Positions 1 through 6,017 are shown, counted from the stretch's first letter. The stretch: 9,347 nucleotides of DNA from an archaeon (GCA_023245755.1 JAHFJQ010000041.1:1-9347); one strand, 5' to 3'. Numbers and translations: made by a program. Notes: generated from the letters alone by a model not told the origin.

Positions 1-485
1 CCTATGTTTTACACGGACCATCATCACATCAGGGATGGACAGAAGCAGATAAGCAAGTATGGCAAGAAATGGAAGCTATACAAAGAGAAGGAAAAACAAT
101 GCACTTAGGGGTAAGCAACATAAACATAGACCAATTAAAAATACTCTGGAAACAAGCAAAAGTAAAACCAAAGTTTGTACAAAACAGATGCTATGCGCAA
201 CAAGGATGGGACAAAAAGGTAAGAGAATTCTGTAAAGAAAATAATATTATCTACCAAGGTTTTTCTCTTCTTACTGCAAACCCCTTTATTATCCCGAAAA
301 TAAAACACATTAGTGAAAGAGTAAACAAAACCCATGCTCAAATAATTCTCCGATTTTCTATGGATATAGGTATTCTGCCATTAACAGGAACAACAAGCAC
401 TACCCATATGAAACAAGATCTTGAACTTGACTTCGATCTTGAAAAAGAAGAAGTAAGGTTACTAGAAGATATTGGAGTGTTCTAA
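1..485 (+). CDS. Aldo/keto reductase, C-terminal part (5' end outside window)
   Basis: NAD(P)H-dependent oxidoreductase of the aldo/keto reductase superfamily, a cytosolic TIM-barrel enzyme that reduces aldehydes or ketones. The reading frame is open from base 3, so the gene runs off the left edge; the ATG at 69 is internal. The 160 visible residues begin with Y-V-L-H-G-P, where the His matches the fourth member of the family's Asp-Tyr-Lys-His catalytic set. Next come G-K-x(4)-G-V-S-N (visible residues 30-39), Q-N-R-x-Y, the substrate-loop-like Y-Q-G-F-S-L-L, and late in the chain L-P-L-T-G-T-T with a downstream H-M, which is the nucleotide-phosphate-binding end of the barrel. Asp, Tyr and Lys of the catalytic set would lie upstream and cannot be checked. 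The gene converges with the IMPDH-family gene, with 3 bases between the stops. The family is secure; the substrate is unknown. Confidence 0.9.
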   Translation, partial: YVLHGPSSHQGWTEADKQVWQEMEAIQREGKTMHLGVSNINIDQLKILWKQAKVKPKFVQNRCYAQQGWDKKVREFCKENNIIYQGFSLLTANPFIIPKIKHISERVNKTHAQIILRFSMDIGILPLTGTTSTTHMKQDLELDFDLEKEEVRLLEDIGVF

Positions 486-488
486 AAA

Positions 489-1913
489 TTAATCACTCAG
501 TTTCGTCCCACGAGAAAGACTTTCTTCCCAAGCACTCGCAGTGATTTGAATAAACTCTGCATTTTGTTGCATTTCCTCAACAGTGCGTGCACCACAATAG
601 CTCATACCACTTTGCAAGCCCTTAAGAATTCCTTTAATGACATCTTCAACAGCGCCTTTGTAATCAACTAAAACAGCAACACCTTCAACAAAAACATCTA
701 ACTTTTCTTTGAACCTTTTTCCATCTTTACTCTCTTTTCTTTCGTGATTACTATCATAGGAAGCACTACCCATATATTTTTTGTACCGTTTTCCATCCTT
801 GGTAAGAATAATACCAGGAGCTTCATCTGTACCGGCAAAGAAACTTCCTGAAAAAATACTTGTGGCTCCAGCTGCAATTGCTTTAGAAACATCTCCAGGA
901 TATTTTAGTCCTCCATCAGCACACACAGGCACTCCAAACTGTTTGGCAACACTACAGACATCTAAAACTGCAGTCAATTGTGGAACTCCTGAACCAGAAA
1001 TAATTCTTGTGGTACAAACCGGAGACGGCCCAATCCCAATCTTTAATCCATCTGCTCCGGCTTCAATTAAATCTTTCGCAGCTTCCGCAGTAGCAATGTT
1101 GCCAACCATGACATCAATAGAAAAATTTGCCTTTAGTTCTTTTAAACACTGGATAGTCACTTCAGAATGTGCATGTGCAATATCCAAAACCAAAACATCT
1201 ACACCTGCAGCAATCAATGCCTCTGCCCGTTCAAGCGTATCTTTCACACCCACAGCAGCACCTACACGCAAACGTCCCTTCATATCTCTATTAGCCATAG
1301 GCCAAGATTCAATCTTCATGATATCCTTTGTGGTGATAAGGCCTAAAAGCCTCCCATGCTGAAGAAGAGGAAGTTTCTCAATACGATGCATATGTAAAAT
1401 GATTTTTGCCTCATCAAGAGTAATCCCATAAGGAGCAGTAACAAGGTTTTCCCTAGGAGTCATAACCTCTGATATTCTTTTGCTCAAGTCCTTCTCAAAA
1501 AGATAATCTCTAGATGTAAAAATTCCTTCAAGGTCATCACCCCTCATAACTAAAAGACTGGTCACTCCTGCTTCTTTCATAATTTCAATAGCATTTCCTA
1601 AGGTAATGTGTTCTTGAACTGTGAGTGGATGATCAATAACATAACTCGTACTCTTTTTTACCTTTCTTACTTCTTCAACTTGTTCTTCAATAGTTCCAAA
1701 CTGATGAATAACTCCTAGGCCTCCAGCACGAGCCATAGCAATAGCCATTTTATGCTCAGTAACCGAAGCCATATTCGCACTGACAAGAGGAATATTTAAT
1801 GAAATATTTCTGGTAAATTTCGTTTTGACATCTGCTTCACTTCGCGAAGAAAGAGGAGACTTTTTAGGAACAAGAAGAACATCATTATAAGTTAATCCAG
1901 TACGAATCTGCAT
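489..1913 (-). CDS. guaB: IMP dehydrogenase / GMP reductase family protein with CBS domains
   Basis: A TIM-barrel purine nucleotide oxidoreductase, probably converting IMP to XMP in GTP synthesis; GMP reductase activity is the alternative. At 474 aa it is close to usual IMPDH length. The N-terminal strand L-T-Y-N-D-V-L-L-V-P (7-16) is diagnostic. Two CBS domains occupy about 94-200. L-D-I-A-H-A-H-S lies at 243-250, the substrate loop with catalytic Cys300 in C-T-T-R at 300-303, and A-D-G-G at 332-335. Two departures from the textbook enzyme are visible. The bases before the Cys read G-P-S-P-V-C rather than the usual G-P-G-S-x-C. The mobile flap (about 383-410) lacks a clear Arg-Tyr dyad; a K-R-F at 399-401 is the nearest match. 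The C-terminal S-G-M-S-Y-C-G-A-R (435-443) is family-typical. The ATG at 1913 has a TATA-like box about 26 bp upstream and no Shine-Dalgarno. The family is certain; the choice between IMPDH and GMPR is not. Confidence 0.88.
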   Translation of the reverse strand: MQIRTGLTYNDVLLVPKKSPLSSRSEADVKTKFTRNISLNIPLVSANMASVTEHKMAIAMARAGGLGVIHQFGTIEEQVEEVRKVKKSTSYVIDHPLTVQEHITLGNAIEIMKEAGVTSLLVMRGDDLEGIFTSRDYLFEKDLSKRISEVMTPRENLVTAPYGITLDEAKIILHMHRIEKLPLLQHGRLLGLITTKDIMKIESWPMANRDMKGRLRVGAAVGVKDTLERAEALIAAGVDVLVLDIAHAHSEVTIQCLKELKANFSIDVMVGNIATAEAAKDLIEAGADGLKIGIGPSPVCTTRIISGSGVPQLTAVLDVCSVAKQFGVPVCADGGLKYPGDVSKAIAAGATSIFSGSFFAGTDEAPGIILTKDGKRYKKYMGSASYDSNHERKESKDGKRFKEKLDVFVEGVAVLVDYKGAVEDVIKGILKGLQSGMSYCGARTVEEMQQNAEFIQITASAWEESLSRGTKLSD

Positions 1914-1935
1914 AAAAGAAATCCTAGTTTTAGGG

Positions 1936-1944
1936 TTTAAAAAG
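1936..1944 (-). promoter_or_regulatory. TATA box of the guaB-family gene
   Basis: On the minus strand this reads CTTTTTAAA, centred about 26-27 bp before the ATG at 1913. That spacing puts the transcript start at or next to the ATG, so the mRNA would be leaderless. No purine-rich ribosome binding site lies between the box and the ATG, which agrees with this. Confidence 0.55.
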
Positions 1945-1973
1945 ATTTATCTAGTGAAATATAGAAAAAAGGT

Positions 1974-2372
1974 CTAAGTTGTAGGAAGAGTTTTAGTAAA
2001 TTCATTGATACCTTCTACATGGCATTTCCAAAGGATCTCATTCAACTCATTTAAACGAGGATTTTTCACATCCCAACTAAGCTGATATAAAAGAGGTTTA
2101 GGTTTCCAAAAAATCCAAAACGAAATAACTTCTTGAACAGAGAAATGAATTTGTAAAGGAGGCCTTATTCCTCTAAGATCAGTGTTATTTTTTACAGTCT
2201 TAATTCCTATATATTCAGAACGCAGGGAATAGGTCTTTCCACCTAAAGGTAAAGTTGTATCAAGAACATCAAAGAGAGAAAATTTTATTCTATCAATTAC
2301 GTCATGCATTTCTATTTTTGTTAACGGTTGAAGATTGTTTTGAGCATACAATATACGCAATATACGTGGCAT
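1974..2372 (-). CDS. Hypothetical protein, 132 aa, no family recognised
   Basis: I do not recognise this protein. A TTG 12 bases upstream (2384) would add four residues, but the ATG at 2372 is preferred because a TATA-like sequence sits about 25 bp before it. The product is soluble-looking, with no signal peptide or membrane segment. The first third (MPRILRIL..., then an acidic/hydrophobic helix-like stretch) is followed by strand-like segments around residues 40-95, including L-P-L-G-G-K-T-Y and I-R-P-P-L-Q-I-H-F. There is an aromatic cluster (F-W-I-F-W) near residue 87 and a C-terminal helix. It contains a single Cys, so metal binding by Cys is unlikely. It lies on the same strand as the guaB-family gene, 60 bp upstream, but that gene has its own promoter, so no operon is implied. 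Confidence 0.65.
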   Translation of the reverse strand: MPRILRILYAQNNLQPLTKIEMHDVIDRIKFSLFDVLDTTLPLGGKTYSLRSEYIGIKTVKNNTDLRGIRPPLQIHFSVQEVISFWIFWKPKPLLYQLSWDVKNPRLNELNEILWKCHVEGINEFTKTLPTT

Positions 2373-2392
2373 AGCATTATACAAAAGAAAGA

Positions 2393-2401
2393 ACTTAATA
2401 A
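2393..2401 (-). promoter_or_regulatory. TATA box of the 132-aa hypothetical gene
   Basis: On the minus strand the site contains TTTATTAAG, centred about 25 bp before the ATG at 2372. This supports that ATG, as a leaderless start, over the TTG at 2384. It sits just past the T-rich end of the upstream DoxX gene. Confidence 0.45.
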
Positions 2402-2408
2402 ATCTTTT

Positions 2409-2425
2409 GAAAAAAAGAAAAAAAA
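2409..2425 (-). terminator. Oligo-T tract after the DoxX gene
   Basis: Read on the minus strand, the bases directly after the DoxX stop codon are TTTTTTTTCTTTTTTTC. Long T runs in the non-template strand without a hairpin are the usual intrinsic terminator in archaea, so transcription from the DoxX gene probably ends here before the next promoter. Confidence 0.6.
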
Positions 2426-2785
2426 TTATTTCTTACTCTTACAATGCATACAACCCAAAGCAATGTAGTTAGATGCAACAACAAGATGCAGTAACAAACT
2501 AGGGTATTGTGTCATATACACAGTAAAACCAGCTATAACCAAAATAATTGCAGGGACAATAGTTGTATATTGTAATTTCCATCCAAAAAGGACTGCTGCT
2601 CCAAAGCCAATCTCTGACAAAATCAGAAGCCAGGCAAAGAACGTAGGCATGGGAAAGCCAATACCAGCAAGCATAGTAACAACTGCGCTTGGTCCCATAA
2701 CGAATAATTTCAATAGTCCAGGAACAAGCATAACTAACCCTAAAAGAATTTGGTTTACTTTTGTAGCAATTTGCATAGATTTCAT
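2426..2785 (-). CDS. DoxX family membrane protein
   Basis: A 119-aa integral membrane protein of the DoxX superfamily, a four-helix fold found in quinol oxidase subunits and in many uncharacterised small membrane proteins. Predicted membrane helices lie at about 12-30, 46-67, 74-90 and 96-112. The first helix holds the family-like G-L-L-K-L sequence and the loop after it holds G-I-G-F-P (41-45), comparable to the family's small-residue G-x-P turn. A C-x-x-C pair (Cys112 and Cys115) at the C-terminal edge of the last helix is an extra that could bind metal or be redox active; that is inference. The start at 2785 is set by a strong GGAGGT six bases upstream, so unlike its neighbours this mRNA has a leader. 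It is divergent from a second DoxX-like gene, with 92 bp between start codons. Confidence 0.8.
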   Translation of the reverse strand: MKSMQIATKVNQILLGLVMLVPGLLKLFVMGPSAVVTMLAGIGFPMPTFFAWLLILSEIGFGAAVLFGWKLQYTTIVPAIILVIAGFTVYMTQYPSLLLHLVVASNYIALGCMHCKSKK

Positions 2786-2791
2786 AGGCGT

Positions 2792-2797
2792 ACCTCC
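2792..2797 (-). promoter_or_regulatory. Shine-Dalgarno site of the DoxX gene
   Basis: GGAGGT on the minus strand, six bases before the ATG at 2785. It decides this start over the ATG three codons further in. Most other genes here have TATA boxes placed for leaderless starts instead, so this gene is translated differently. A second TATA-like sequence (CTTAAATAG on the minus strand, about 2819-2828) would start the transcript just before this site. Confidence 0.7.
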
Positions 2798-2844
2798 AAG
2801 AAAGCTAAAGAGAAAAGCCTATTTAAGGATTTCTAAAAGAAAAA

Positions 2845-2855
2845 GTTTTAAAAAC
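2845..2855. promoter_or_regulatory. Symmetric TATA-like element between divergent DoxX genes
   Basis: GTTTTAAAAAC is an inverted repeat around one central base. It is about 28 bp before the GTG of the plus-strand DoxX-like gene, the right distance for a leaderless transcript. Read the other way it could start a roughly 40-base leader for the minus-strand DoxX gene. Shared use by both genes is inference from symmetry. Confidence 0.45.
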
Positions 2856-2877
2856 CCTTAGTGTTATATCAAATTTA

Positions 2878-3252
2878 GTGAAACAAAAAACAACTACTAT
2901 CCTTTATTGGATCTTTACCATCCTACTTGCAGGATTCATGCTCTTCTCAGGAATAATGGAACTTAGTAATGGTGAAAGTGCACAACTTGCATTAACTTCA
3001 TTAGGATATCCAATCTACCTTAATTTCATTATTGGTATCGCAAAAGTTTTAGGAGCAATTGCTATACTTCAAAACAAATACAAAACAGTAAAAGAATGGG
3101 CATATGCTGGATTTTCTATTGATTTCATTGGCGCCTGGTTATCCATTATTTTTAGTGGAGGATCAATCATCCAATCTTTTTTCATGATACCTTTCTTAGT
3201 TATTTTAGCTGTTTCATACACATTCTGGAAAAAAAGAGAAAAGAAGAATTAA
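2878..3252 (+). CDS. DoxX-like small membrane protein
   Basis: A 124-aa protein with four predicted membrane helices (about 8-27, 46-64, 77-93 and 97-116) that fits the DoxX-like family. G-F-M-L-F-S-G-I-M-E-L (19-29) in helix 1 and L-G-Y-P (42-45) in the loop before helix 2 match the usual layout, in which a small G-x-P turn follows the first helix. G-I-A-K-V-L-G-A-I-A (53-62) is typical of helix 2 in this family. The chain ends in a basic tail (K-K-R-E-K-K-N). The start is GTG at 2878, chosen because the TATA-like element is about 28 bp upstream and there is no ribosome binding site. The stop overlaps that of the convergent Nudix gene in the palindrome TTAA. Biochemical role unknown; the divergent partner has the same fold. 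Confidence 0.72.
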   Translation: MKQKTTTILYWIFTILLAGFMLFSGIMELSNGESAQLALTSLGYPIYLNFIIGIAKVLGAIAILQNKYKTVKEWAYAGFSIDFIGAWLSIIFSGGSIIQSFFMIPFLVILAVSYTFWKKREKKN

Positions 3253-3761
3253 TGTGTAAACAAAGCGACAGTTTCTTGCACTTCTTGAGCAATACCTGCA
3301 ATACAATCTAGTTTTTGCACTTCTAAAGCATCAACCCAAGTATAATCCGTAAAAGCACCCTTTTCCAAAACAACGTCACCAGATTTATATCGAGCAGCAA
3401 ACTTTGCTAAAACAACAGGGATACCATCCGGACGAATAAAAGCAACACTATTAATGTAATGAAGATCATCATAAATAACAAGCCCTGCTTCTTCTTCTAC
3501 TTCCCGTAAAAGCAATTTTTCAATGGCATCTTCATAGTCAAGAACATCCCCATTTTTTCGTGTGGGTTTTTCCAAAGGCAAATCATTCCACTCTAATTTT
3601 CCGCCAGGCACACAATATTTCCCAGGATGTACTTTTTCTTGCATACTCCGTTTCAAAAGAAGGCATTTTTTATCGGATTCCCTATACACAACAACATTTG
3701 CAACAAAATAGAATAATTTATTTTTACTTGCATTATCCAAACTAATTTCTTGTGCAGGCAT
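3249..3761 (-). CDS. Nudix hydrolase with an insertion in the Nudix box
   Basis: A 170-aa Nudix-fold pyrophosphohydrolase, expected to cleave a nucleoside diphosphate linked to another group using Mg2+ or Mn2+. The core metal-binding part is intact: R-E-V-E-E-E-A-G-L at 86-94 fits R-E-U-x-E-E-x-G-U. The front half of the box, G-G-K-L-E-W-N-D (53-60), is normally followed by only seven residues before the Arg. Here 25 residues (61-85, including P-T-R-K-N-G-D) intervene, an insertion of about 18, and Asp60 replaces the usual Glu. This insertion may shape substrate choice (inference). The ATG at 3761 has CTATAAAAG about 26 bp upstream, so the mRNA is probably leaderless. The gene is divergent from a second Nudix gene 73 bp away. 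Substrate not predictable; an ADP-ribose or dinucleotide-type substrate is possible. Confidence 0.87.
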   Translation of the reverse strand: MPAQEISLDNASKNKLFYFVANVVVYRESDKKCLLLKRSMQEKVHPGKYCVPGGKLEWNDLPLEKPTRKNGDVLDYEDAIEKLLLREVEEEAGLVIYDDLHYINSVAFIRPDGIPVVLAKFAARYKSGDVVLEKGAFTDYTWVDALEVQKLDCIAGIAQEVQETVALFTH

Positions 3762-3782
3762 AGGAAAAAGAAAGAAAAGAGC

Positions 3783-3791
3783 CTTTTATAG
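3783..3791 (-). promoter_or_regulatory. TATA box of the minus-strand Nudix gene
   Basis: CTATAAAAG on the minus strand, centred 26 bp before the ATG at 3761. This is one of the clearest archaeal TATA boxes in the window and implies transcription starting at the ATG. Confidence 0.7.
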
Positions 3792-3803
3792 ATTGCTGTG
3801 AAG

Positions 3804-3813
3804 TTTTATATAG
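3804..3813 (+). promoter_or_regulatory. TATA box of the plus-strand Nudix gene
   Basis: TTTTATATAG, centred about 26 bp before the ATG at 3835. With the opposing TATA box at 3783-3791 it forms a compact divergent promoter of 73 bp serving two Nudix genes; the two boxes are only 12 bases apart, so simultaneous occupancy could be hindered. Confidence 0.65.
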
Positions 3814-3834
3814 ATTAAGACTATTTCTATAAAT

Positions 3835-4239
3835 ATGGCTCAAGAACACTCTGTAGGTATTATTCTCTTCAATAAAGAGCAATATCTTCTTCTCAGATAT
3901 GCCTCAGGGCATTGGGGTTACGTAAAAGGAAATGTAGAAGGAAAAGAAGAAGCAGAAGAAACTGCTCGTAGAGAACTCAAAGAAGAGACAGGTATAACAA
4001 CTGTCTTTTTTGTCAAAGGTTTCTTAGAATCTGAAGAATATTTCTATAAAAAAGAAGGAAAAACAGTGCATAAGCGCGTAGAATATTTTTTAGGAGAAAC
4101 ACAAGAAACAGAAGTAACACTTTCTAAAGAGCATAAAGATTTTGCGTGGCTTTCCTACCAAGAAGCAATAAACCGTTTAAGTTTTGCTGCAGGAAAAGAA
4201 CTGCTCAGGAAAGCAGAAGAATTTAAGAGATATCACTAG
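3835..4239 (+). CDS. Nudix hydrolase, Ap4A hydrolase type
   Basis: A 134-aa Nudix protein resembling asymmetrical bis(5'-nucleosyl)-tetraphosphatases, which cut Ap4A to ATP and AMP and clear this side product of aminoacyl-tRNA synthetases. The full Nudix signature G-x5-E-x7-R-E-U-x-E-E-x-G-U is present without change at 32-54: Gly32, Glu38, Arg46, Glu47, Glu50, Glu51 and Gly53. Just before it, G-H-W-G-Y-V-K-G (25-32) parallels the G-H-W-x-x-P-K-G typical of Ap4A hydrolases, but with Val in place of the Pro. A Trp-Leu (105-106) near the end matches the family's late W-(L/V) position. The chain is ordinary for the family in length. It has its own leaderless-type promoter and no operon partner; 87 bp later comes a tRNA gene on the same strand. 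Confidence 0.85.
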   Translation: MAQEHSVGIILFNKEQYLLLRYASGHWGYVKGNVEGKEEAEETARRELKEETGITTVFFVKGFLESEEYFYKKEGKTVHKRVEYFLGETQETEVTLSKEHKDFAWLSYQEAINRLSFAAGKELLRKAEEFKRYH

Positions 4240-4244
4240 AACTA

Positions 4245-4274
4245 AAAATCTTTCAAGAATTCTGAAAATCTTTC
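4245..4274 (+). repeat. Two 10-bp direct repeats, 20 bp apart
   Basis: AAAATCTTTC occurs at 4245-4254 and again at 4265-4274. A nine-base version (AAATCTTTC) recurs at 4469-4477, just after the tRNA. The first two lie directly after the Nudix stop codon and before the tRNA promoter. They may belong to 3' end formation of the Nudix mRNA or be chance in A/T-rich sequence. Confidence 0.3.
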
Positions 4275-4291
4275 CATTTTTAGGCATAAAG

Positions 4292-4299
4292 TTTTATGA
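4292..4299 (+). promoter_or_regulatory. Possible TATA box of the Leu-type tRNA gene
   Basis: TTTTATGA, centred about 31 bp before the mature 5' end of the tRNA at 4327. A start 26 bp downstream would fall near 4321, giving a leader of about six bases that has to be removed. This is weaker than the other TATA boxes. Confidence 0.35.
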
Positions 4300-4326
4300 A
4301 CAGAAATTTCTTAGACAACAATAAGC

Positions 4327-4446
4327 GCTGGAGTATGCCTAACGGTAAGGCAATTGTCTCAAAACCCTTTAGCTTTGTGGGGCTAAAGGGATGAGGAAAC
4401 CATGATCGCCCACAGCGATGTCAGGGTTCGATTCCCTGCTCCAGCG
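4327..4446 (+). tRNA. Intron-containing type II tRNA, read as tRNA-Leu(CAA)
   Basis: A complete cloverleaf can be traced. The acceptor stem is GCTGGAG (4327-4333) with CTCCAGC (4439-4445). The D arm is TGCC/GGCA around a loop containing the conserved GG. The anticodon stem is ATTGT (4353-4357) with ACCAT (4399-4403). The T arm is CAGGG / TTCGATT / CCCTG (4422-4438). A long variable arm (ATCGC/GCGAT, 4405-4419) makes it type II, so Leu or Ser. After removing the intron the loop is CTCAAAA, with anticodon CAA at 4360-4362, reading the Leu codon UUG. Odd points are a U-C mismatch inside the anticodon stem (29-41), no residue between the D and anticodon stems if the D stem has four pairs, and G rather than A as discriminator (4446). 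CCA is not encoded. The flanks AGC/GCT lengthen the acceptor helix to ten pairs. Confidence 0.82.
4364..4397 (+). other. Archaeal tRNA intron, 34 nt, after anticodon position 37
   Basis: The fold fits the bulge-helix-bulge motif cut by archaeal splicing endonuclease. The central four-pair helix is CTCA (4358-4361) with TGAG (4392-4395). It is flanked by three-base bulges AAA (4362-4364) and GAA (4396-4398). Cutting after the second base of each bulge removes 4364-4397. Inside is a perfect nine-pair hairpin, CCCTTTAGC (4365-4373) with GCTAAAGGG (4382-4390), and an eight-base loop. Confidence 0.78.
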
Positions 4447-4479
4447 CTATAAAAACAGAGAATAATATAAATCTTTCGA

Positions 4480-4809
4480 CTAAGCTAATTTCGTACCATT
4501 AGGCACTTTTCTTTCAGGCATAGAAAGAACAACTTCTCCAGTAGGAAGATAAAAGCCTGTAGTAAGAACTTCAGAAGTAAAAGGCCCTATTTTCTTAGGA
4601 GGGAAACCGCAAACACAAATCACTTGGCTATGCAACAAATCCACTTTAGAATATAAATGGGTAATTTGTGCGCTAGAATTTTTTATACCAAGTTCCCCAA
4701 GATCAATACGAAGTTTATAGGCAGGTTTTTTGGCTTCAGGAAAATCTTCAACAGAAATAATCGTTCCTACACGAATGTCACATTTCTCAAAGTCTTCCCA
4801 AGTAATCAT
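4480..4809 (-). CDS. csaA: CsaA-like tRNA-binding domain protein
   Basis: A 109-aa stand-alone tRNA-binding OB-fold of the EMAP-II/Trbp111/CsaA group, which binds the outside corner of tRNAs as a dimer; bacterial CsaA is also reported to act as an export chaperone. The N-terminal F-x-K-C-D-I-R-V-G-T-I (7-17), followed by a P-E-A-K-K-P-A-Y-K-L segment (24-33), is the standard opening. S-S-A-Q-I-T (45-50), V-C-G-F-P-P-K-K-I-G-P-F-T-S-E-V-L (66-81) and the ending P-E-R-x-V-P-N-G-x-K-L (98-108) are the CsaA hallmarks. Its ATG overlaps the ychF stop codon as ATGA (4806-4809), so the two are probably translated together from the ychF promoter. Size is normal for the family. The pairing with ychF suggests a translation-linked role. 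Confidence 0.9.
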   Translation of the reverse strand: MITWEDFEKCDIRVGTIISVEDFPEAKKPAYKLRIDLGELGIKNSSAQITHLYSKVDLLHSQVICVCGFPPKKIGPFTSEVLTTGFYLPTGEVVLSMPERKVPNGTKLA

Positions 4810-5996
4810 TTTCGCACGACAATCTCCATAACATCTCTATGCTTGAGCACATGTTCCTTCCCTACCGTTCTTTTCGTATGTACATCAATGGCACGAATAA
4901 ACGCATTTCCTATATCTGTATGAAGTCGAAATGCAAAATCCAGTGCAGTAGAACCATCCTTCATAAGGAAACAATCTGGCAAGACATTTCCATCCTTATC
5001 TTCTAGTTTATTTGCACCACCAGGAAAAATAGCAATATACTTTAAAGTGTCAAACACAATACTATCTAAAACTTTTTGTACCCCTGTATTTCCATATTGC
5101 TGCAAAATATTTGTATCAATAAACCCTAAGGCATTCTTTTGCACATCACTCACAGCACCAAGATATGCAAAATCTCCAGTACCAGGAACATAATGAATCA
5201 GTCCTTTCTTAGCTGCACCCTTCAATGCGAGTTCAGATTCAGCAGAGCAAGCAATAATGACTTTCCCAGGAAAACGTTCTTGTAACCTCTTTAAATTTTC
5301 CTGAGCAATAGCAACATCAGCTTTATTTCCAGCAATAATCATAGGTTTGGTGATTTCTCGTAGACGTGAAGCTAAAGCTCGAAGATCCTCTGCGGTCCAA
5401 GACTCAATAATCTCAGAAAATTTCAAATCTTTCACTACTTCCTTTGCAATATCCTCAGTAACACGCAGTCCAGAAAGTTGTTTTGCAATCGCCTTGTAAA
5501 TATTTGCATTCTCCTGTTTTACTTGGCGTGCAAACTTATCCCAACCTTTATTCAATAAACGCAAATACCACAGATCTAGTTCTTCTTCTAAAAAAAGAAC
5601 ATCAGCTATAGGATCATAACTTCCCGCTGTTACAGGCTCTCCCTTTTCATTCGTACTTCCAGAAAGATCAATCACATGAATAAGTGCATCTGCTTGGTTA
5701 AGGTCATCTAAGAATGCATTCCCCATTCCTAATCCTTCACTTGCACCAGGAACCAATCCTGCAACATCTAAAAGATCAACTGGAAGGAATCTTTTGTGAT
5801 CCACACAATAGCCTGTTCGTGGATTGCACTGTGTCTGAAAATCACTATCTACACAATCTATGCGAACATGTCCTACAGCATGGTTTGGTTTTATTGTGGT
5901 AAATGGATAATTAGCTATCTCAACCTCTGCCAAAGTCACTGCTTTAAAAAATGTTGATTTACCTGTACTTGGTTTTCCTACGACGCCAATGAGCAT
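4806..5996 (-). CDS. ychF: YchF/Obg-family GTPase, archaeal type, with C-terminal TGS domain
   Basis: A 396-aa P-loop GTPase of the Obg-HflX superfamily, thought to act with ribosomes or in stress responses. Motifs in order: P-loop G-K-P-S-T-G-K-S-T (7-15); a T-T-I-K-P-N segment (33-38) in the switch I area; D-V-A-G-L-V-P-G-A (77-85), the G3 and switch II region; N-K-A-D (224-227) as G4; and C-S-A-E (250-253) as G5. An N-K-x-D at G4 fits GTP use, unlike bacterial YchF and human OLA1, whose altered G4 favours ATP. An insertion with Cys57 and Cys64 (residues 48-70) before G3 is usual in archaeal members. The last about 75 residues form a TGS domain (I-A-I-F-P-G-G at 321-327, A-F-R-L-H-T-D-I-G at 355-363). 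The start ATG at 5996 has a TATA box about 26 bp upstream. It heads an operon with the csaA-like gene. Confidence 0.93.
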   Translation of the reverse strand: MLIGVVGKPSTGKSTFFKAVTLAEVEIANYPFTTIKPNHAVGHVRIDCVDSDFQTQCNPRTGYCVDHKRFLPVDLLDVAGLVPGASEGLGMGNAFLDDLNQADALIHVIDLSGSTNEKGEPVTAGSYDPIADVLFLEEELDLWYLRLLNKGWDKFARQVKQENANIYKAIAKQLSGLRVTEDIAKEVVKDLKFSEIIESWTAEDLRALASRLREITKPMIIAGNKADVAIAQENLKRLQERFPGKVIIACSAESELALKGAAKKGLIHYVPGTGDFAYLGAVSDVQKNALGFIDTNILQQYGNTGVQKVLDSIVFDTLKYIAIFPGGANKLEDKDGNVLPDCFLMKDGSTALDFAFRLHTDIGNAFIRAIDVHTKRTVGKEHVLKHRDVMEIVVRK

Positions 5997-6017
5997 AAGA
6001 AAAAGGCATTTTCAGAA

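Noticed and set aside
69..485. ATG at 69 as the true start of the aldo/keto reductase
   Set aside because: The frame stays open to the window edge and encodes the conserved L-H-G-P just upstream, so the ATG is internal.
781..1362. Long open frame on the plus strand opposite the guaB-family gene
   Set aside because: It is fully antisense to a well-supported gene, has no promoter or family features, and its composition mirrors the codon pattern of the true gene.
2409..2425. A/T-rich tract as a replication origin or mobile element edge
   Set aside because: It is a plain oligo-T run directly after a stop codon, with no repeats or flanking duplications; a terminator explains it.
3249..3252. Overlapping stop codons in TTAA as a special regulatory site
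   Set aside because: Convergent genes ending in TAA share this palindrome by chance in compact genomes; no further signal is nearby.
4327..4446. Type II tRNA read as tRNA-Ser because of its G discriminator
   Set aside because: No Ser anticodon (NGA or GCU) can be placed in a seven-base loop after position U33 with any splice site I tried, while CAA fits a proper splice motif. The G73 is kept as an anomaly.
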